In this document: piece after piece, positions 58,381 to 64,000 of the stretch
How positions within the stretch are numbered: the first letter of the stretch is position 1
Layout of the letters: each line of letters starts with the position of its first letter
The notes under the pieces: generated by a model
The model's database searches: none
What the model saw: only the letters and a program-made list of their open reading frames with translations
Told to the model about the DNA's origin: nothing
Origin: Mucor racemosus
Lineage: Eukaryota > Mucoromycota > Mucoromycetes > Mucorales > Mucoraceae
Assembly (NCBI GenBank): GCA_027405735.1
Contig: JAPEHQ010000012.1
Location: 1-64,000 of the forward strand
Length of the DNA: 64,000 nucleotides
Direction: 5' to 3'
Made by a program: the position numbers and the translations under genes

Positions 58381-61300
58381 TAGGATTTCACACCCAACGT
58401 ATCGTATTATGGTCAACCGAGTTTGACTGTTATAACGGGCCGTTTTTTATGCAGGCTCGGATGGGGGTATTCGAGTTTTTTTTTTCGTGTCACCTAAACT
58501 CGAAAGTGGGATTCGAGTTTTGGCTTTCAAAAAATATGTGAAATTGTGAAATAATCAAATATACGTACATTAACGTATAATTTGACGAAGGGTGATTTAA
58601 AAATGCTCTGATTTATTGAAATTTGAAAGATAAACGTATGAAATCATGCAAAAAATAAAAAAAAATACTGTTTAATTATGAGCTTATAAAGAGAGTTTAT
58701 GTACTAATTGAATGAGTGTATTGAATTTGAATGGTAATGTAATTAGAATAAACATATGAATATCGTATGAATATACTGTAATTGAACCATGCTTTTATAC
58801 TTTAATTGTAGCGTGATGATAGAAGCATGGAATGTAGCATTGTCTGATTCGCGCTATTAAACATCATGGTTTGACAAAGGTTCTAAATAGGTAATTTGGT
58901 AATTTCTGATTCTGATAGATCATGCTTGCTTGTCTTTTATTTCATGTATACTTTATACATATACTCGTTATTTTGAATGAAAACGTGCTTCTGTAACAAC
59001 ATTATTACCGCGCAAGTCATTACCATTTATAAATGGTATGCCATGAGTGAGAGTGATTTTTTGACGTAATGTTTACATACAATAAAGTAAAAGTTTTCTA
59101 ATTTTTTGTATATATAAGCTACTCTATCTTTGAGGTTGAGTTCCTTAATTTTTTGTTCATCTAAACATTTTTATTATAAATAAAAGAAATGAGTGAACAG
59201 CCTCATGATAGCCATGATCCTTTTTCAATTCCAAGCCTTATCCAACGTGTTTCTTCCTATTCATCTATGGGAACTTCTTCAACTACTGCATCTTTAACTG
59301 ACAGATTTAGAGGTAGTTTACCTTTTGAAGGGCTAGAAGAAATTAGGCGGCATAATAGGACAAGCAGAATATCGATAAGGTCAGAAGTAACAGGAAAGGA
59401 GCATGATATACCATGGTGTGGAAGTGACAGGAGGGAGGCAGCAAATTATGACAACAAAGTGCACCGGGCTTGGAAATGGTGGAATATATATGGTTATGGA
59501 ATGAGAGTTGATGATTTTATACATTGTACTGTAAAGAGAAGAAAAGGAGAATGCTTCGAAAAATTTTCTAGTTCAAAAGGATCAAGTACAAGCTTTCGAA
59601 AACATCTTGAAAACAAACATTTTAATCTTACTGAATCCAGACGTGAGTATTATTTTATCAATCAATCATAAATTCGCATTCATTAACATGTTACATTGCA
59701 CGTTAGATAATATAATTCTTAAATTATTGACGTTTTCGAAAGAACAAATTACTGATTGGGAAGATAAAACAGACAGAGAAAAAGAGATTTATAACTATGA
59801 TTTTGTTCAAAGCTGTCTCACGCAAGAAAATAAGCCTCATCTGGACAGATATCAAAAAGAACAAGACGAAATTGATACAATCGATGAGGAGCCCCATACA
59901 AGAGAAGCTTTTCTTAAACTATTTACTGATTTCATTATAGCTAATAGATTGACAATAAATTTTTCTGAAAAAAACATTACTTTGGAAAAGCTTATTCAAT
60001 TCAGCAGCAGAAATAGTGGAAATGATGGCTCAAAATCGTACGATCCAATACTGATACCTCCCAAGAAAAATAAATTGAAGGATTTGCTTATTCAAAAATA
60101 CTTGGATCAAAAGGAAATAATTAAAACCACTCTGCAAGAGCAAGAATTCTTAAATTTTACAACTGATTTGTGGAAGAGTGATACTAGTGAGTAAAAAGTA
60201 CTACATATACTTTCTTCATTACTGACTTTATTTAATGATGCAACGTAGACAAGTATTTCATGGGAATAACAGCACATTACATCGACAAAAATTGGAAGCC
60301 GCAACAAATAACAATTGCTATTAAATACATGAAAAATGCTTCTCATTCGGGTATGCACCAATTTATACAATTCATAAATGTTGATTTGTTTTGATACTGA
60401 CATTCATAAAAAGGAAAAGATCTTGGAAAATTATTCCTTGCAGTGTTGGATGACTATGGCATCAAAAACAAATTATTCTGCATAACAACCGATAATGCAT
60501 CAAATAATGGATCAATGGGAGAATATATTGAAAAGGTAGCAGAAGATGATGAATCTTTCAATTTCAAAAAGAAGGAAAACATGATTTCCTGTTTTGCGCA
60601 CGTAATCAACATTGTATGCCACGATTTAATTGAAAAAGGGCTAAAAGCAAAAGCACCAAATGATAGTGCAAACATGGAAGCTGTTATGGAAGATGTAAGT
60701 ATTTGATTAATTACATGAAATTATTTATTGAATTAATTGGATCTAAAACCATCCAGATAAACAAAAGTGGTGCCGAGGGTAATAATCCCATTGATAGGCT
60801 TCGTAAAGGTTGCGCTAAAATCAAACTTTCTAACCAATTGACATGTGTCTTTGAATCAAATAAGAAGATATTAAAACTGCCTGATTTAGCAATAATAGTC
60901 GACTGTTCTACGAGATGGCACTCTACAAAACATATGATAGATCGGTTCTTGGTGGTAAGAGAAGCATATAGACTGACAGTGAATTCAGACGACGATATAC
61001 GTGAAAATTGTAGTTTAAATGATGAGCAAATCCAGTATATCACTATTGTTAACGAAGTATTGACAAAATTCGAAAAAATAACAGTTTGGCTCTCAAGTCA
61101 GCAGTAAGTAGCAATATTACAGCTTTTATAAAAATAGTATACCATACAGTACTAATTAACTTCTCCAGGTATACAACTATTAATAAAACAATCGTTTTAT
61201 TTAACCGTTTATTTGACCAATTGGACACATTTCAAGAAAAAAGCCCACATTTGGCAGACGCTATTCAGTGTTGCAAGGATAAGCTATCGAAGTACTATTC

Positions 61301-62531
61301 TAAAACTGATTTAACAAGTGTTTATGCAAATTCCACCTTGGTTGACCCGAGTCTGAAGTTTTCATACTGGTACTACTCTTATCTTTCTTGTAGCTGATGA
61401 TGCTTATTATTTTTATTATTTTAGGAAAGATCAAAAATGGGAGAAAAATATAATTGATGAACAAATAGCTGTTTGCAAGGAATCATTTTCCTCATTTTTA
61501 GAAAAGTATTATGCTAGAGAACTAGATGGTAGTAGTAGTAGCAAAACAGTGATGTACAGAATGATCTATGGAAATGAAGCAGGTAATTCATATCTGTTCT
61601 GTATTTTGATTTACATTACTGATATATAACATTTTTTGCATCAGGCCCATCGACATCAACAATTATGGACATTGATAGTATTGACTCTTCCGACTCTTCT
61701 TATAATACTTCTGATAATGAAGATATAGTTGGCTCAACTCGACCATCTAGATCACAAGAAGATGAAAGATATAAAAAGGTTCAGTTGTACGAAGGAAATG
61801 TTGACATAATCAAACATTATGTTGAAACAAATGCTGATTTGAAAAGGTACCTTGACATTGACCACAGAAAAGAGTACAAGTCGAAGTTGAAATTGCGCAG
61901 ATATAAATTGCAAAATGGTAAAGCTGTCATTTATGTAATTTTGATAACATTTACTAATGGAGCATTTATATAAAACACAATAGATGATGATGACGATGAC
62001 ACTAACGATGAAGACGAAGTTGCCATAACCAACATGGAACTTGGAAAAAAATATGCGACCTTGCCCCTAAAATTTTGGAAGCAGCATGAAAATCTTTTTC
62101 CAACACTATCATTATTTGCTAAAAAATATTTATCTATTCCTGCTACAAGCGTCCCTGCCGAAAGGCTATTCTCACAAGCGAAATATGTCATAAATAATAC
62201 AAGAGCCAAGCTGCATCCAGATACTGGAGAAAAAATTGTGTTGCTAACTTGTTGGCAAAGTGAATTATTTACCAAGGTGTAATGTAAAATCATGTGCCTT
62301 AATTAGTTTTTTTAGTTGTTAAATTCATGAAATAAATATCGATGCATGATTTCATATATGTATATTAATTTGTCAAAGCTGATATTATAACGGTCTGCTC
62401 AAGACGACCCGATACTTGCTTCCACCCCGTTATTTATCTGAGTTACAAAAAAAACGGACCGTTTTCCAACTCGAATCGAATAGCCGTTTCCGTTAAAACT
62501 CGATTCAAACTCGAATCGAAGCCCATTCCTA
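58381..62531 (+). mobile_element. Complete hAT transposon (4,151 bp)
   Basis: Ends are TAGGATTTCAC and, reversed, TAGGAATGGGC. Target duplications of 8 bp flank it: AACGAAAC (58373-58380) and AATGAAAC (62532-62539), one mismatch. An empty paralogous site is at about 14065-14090. The element carries a spliced transposase gene with no disabling lesion that I can see. A short derivative lies at 34179-34541. Confidence 0.93.
59189..62282 (+). CDS. hAT-family transposase, nine exons, apparently intact
   Basis: Exons 59189-59642, 59707-60186, 60249-60350, 60414-60694, 60757-61103, 61169-61369, 61425-61582, 61645-61917, 61984-62282 join in frame to 864 aa with introns of 55-66 nt. The N terminus is Ser-rich with a BED-type zinc-finger region (WKWWNIYGYG ... 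HLENKH, about 91-147). The catalytic RNase H-like fold shows FTTDLWKSD, YFMGITAHYIDKNW, CITTDNASNN, CFAHVINIVCHD and DCSTRWHSTKHM. An acidic D/S linker precedes the C-terminal dimerisation domain (PLKFWKQHENLFPTLSLFAKK, SIPATSVPAERLFSQAK). It cuts and pastes its own DNA ends. Likely still active or recently active; activity is inference. Confidence 0.93.
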
Positions 62532-62539
62532 AATGAAAC

Positions 62540-63093
62540 CACGGTTTTAGCATGATGATGTTCCACCGTTATGCTACATTAATATACAATAGATATATAT
62601 CACATCTAGGGATGTTGTCGATCCCAGCGTGTATTATCACTACGGCCGAACTATGCTTCCCATTGGCATAATGATCTGCACAGATGGGCAGAATAAAAAA
62701 ATCTGTGCAGATTAGGCAGCCTAGATGAGTAGAGCAATGAGATCAAGGATTTTAAATCAATTTACTAAAGTATATCAATCATAATATAATTAATAACGAA
62801 GATAATTTGAATGATTGATTTAAAACAGGTGTGATGAGTTACTCTGATTCAACAGAATTGCCTTATTGACGAGATATATAAATTTGAAATTTGGGGTTTG
62901 AAAGAGTTCTGCCCATGTTCTTCTTTTGGGGACCAAATGGGAACAACGAAAACAACCTGTTTGGTAGCATTAAAAGTATTTATGCCTTTGTAAATTTCTG
63001 TTTGTAACACACAAAATCGACTGATTTAGGATTATTTTTCTTTTTTCTTCCCCACCCTTTCCTGGGCTCTTTTAGTTATATTTAAAGCTGCAA
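62540..63093. other. Right part of repeat G and spacer
   Basis: 62540-62600 continues repeat G (CCACGGTTT, TTATGCTACATTAAT). The rest has no supported feature. Confidence 0.5.
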
Positions 63094-63570
63094 TGTTGTA
63101 TTCCACCTAGTATCATACGTTATCACCTTCTACAGTATCAATACATCTTACAATCTATTGACTACGACATGTATTGAAGTGCGAAGCCTTGATATCGGAT
63201 ATAAGAAACTCCTAGCGTACCAAGTTTAATCCAGTAATTACCAAGACCGCTTGGACCTCAATTATGACACCGTATTATTTCATCCCAGCGGTTAATCAAT
63301 CAAGTAGCTATCAAATCAACATTCAAGCACATTTAGCGCAGTATTGAAACAAGGCAACTCACAAGCTCTGCAAAAACGGTTAAATTATGATTGATCCATT
63401 TAAATCCATAGATTACTATCAAACAAATCTAATGATTCAATAGTGCCTTAAATTACATCTCAGGATCTCAATGTCAAATCAATATAAAAGACCATACTTT
63501 TATATCTAAATAAACGATATCTTGTTTTTATTATACAGTTGAAGAACTGATTCATTAATCATTCTTTTCC
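63094..63570 (+). repeat. Repeat C, copy 4, uninterrupted and reversed
   Basis: Begins TGTTGTATTCCACC and matches 13031-13872 and 35231-36129 in reverse complement without elements D or F. It supplies the empty sites for both (ACCTTCTACAGTATC; GGACCTCAATTATGACACC). Its far end is truncated by about 45 bases. Confidence 0.7.
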
Positions 63571-63919
63571 AAGTCTTAGTCATTTTGTTCCAGCATCTAC
63601 GTTATAATTAATGCTTTTTTGGTCTAAAATCGATATCTATCTGCAGAAAAATTGGTAGTTATAAAAATATGTATAGTATTAACTTGATTTGAATGAATGA
63701 ATAAACTCATGTTAGTCTATTTAGTTTCTAAAAAGCATTTATTTCTATTTAGTGGCCAACAGCTAAGAAGAGGAAAACAAGATGTTGTCTTGTATATCAC
63801 CACTACCAACTATCAAAGGTACTACACCTTAATTATTACTTATTATTAGCTTGTTATTAATAATTAATTTTACTAATAAATCAATTTTTATAGGTAAAAA
63901 GTAGTAAGTTTGTTCTGGC

Positions 63920-64000
63920 AAAGCATTGAATAAATTGGTTTGGGACAAAGAGGGTAAAAAGATGGCAATAGGTTCCAGTGATGGCCATGTTTATGTTTAT
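63920..64000 (+). pseudogene. Dynein intermediate-chain-like fragment at window edge
   Basis: Reads VCSGKALNKLVWDKEGKKMA then GSSDGHVYVY to the edge, the best-preserved version of the fragment in repeat E (12534-12770, 38482-38745). Just upstream (63891-63920) the frame is interrupted. It could be the edge of the parent gene or another repeat-borne fragment; the window ends before this can be told. Confidence 0.4.

Overview
The window is one end of a chromosome from an AT-rich filamentous fungus, most likely an early-diverging Mucoromycota (Mucorales-like) species. It opens with a (CCCTAA)n telomere. Genes have many short (about 55-90 nt) GT-AG introns, and the identifiable host proteins (mitochondrial phosphatidylserine decarboxylase, POLD2, MYST acetyltransferase, guanine deaminase, bZIP) look fungal. 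The Mucorales assignment is inference from gene style and repeat types; no search was run.

Layout. 1-1000: telomere, T-rich DNA, a 21-bp minisatellite and short perfect hairpins. 1970-3780: a broken subtelomeric zinc-finger gene (minus strand) resembling the DUF3505/OrsD family. 4421-7700 and 19015-22338: two arms of a large inverted repeat, each carrying phosphatidylserine decarboxylase (PSD), a small CaaX-box gene and a Cys-rich secreted-protein gene. PSD appears intact and essentially identical in both arms; the other two genes have decayed reciprocally, the CaaX gene surviving only in the right arm and the Cys-rich gene only in the left arm. 7700-19015: repeat-rich spacer with dispersed families (here called A, C, D, E, F) and a degenerate Tc1/mariner element (14650-16292).

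25115-31155: housekeeping island: POLD2 (minus), a MYST-family lysine acetyltransferase (plus, divergent from POLD2), guanine deaminase (minus). 31900-38880: nested transposon territory, including a retroposon-like insertion with a 16-bp target duplication, two MITE families, a hAT-derived MITE, and a segmental duplicate of the 10.4-12.9 kb block. 39953-48211: second gene island, all plus strand: a cation/Ca2+ exchanger, a BTB/BACK protein, an ectonucleotide pyrophosphatase/phosphodiesterase-like protein and a bZIP factor. 50229-50796: remnant of a Fanzor/TnpB-like RuvC nuclease. 51854-53142: aldo/keto reductase (minus). 53667-55165: two unrecognised minus-strand genes. 56970-58290: repeat A. 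58381-62531: a complete hAT transposon with 8-bp target duplications and a nine-exon transposase gene whose exons all join in frame (864 aa). 63094-64000: a reverse copy of repeat C, then a dynein-intermediate-chain-like fragment running off the window.

The most unusual features are the reciprocal gene decay across the inverted repeat with a sharply bounded zone of near-identity at PSD, the apparently intact hAT with its MITE, the dynein-intermediate-chain fragment carried inside a dispersed repeat, and the Fanzor-like remnant. Exon joins given below were worked out by hand from splice signals and reading-frame continuity; repeat family letters are local names.
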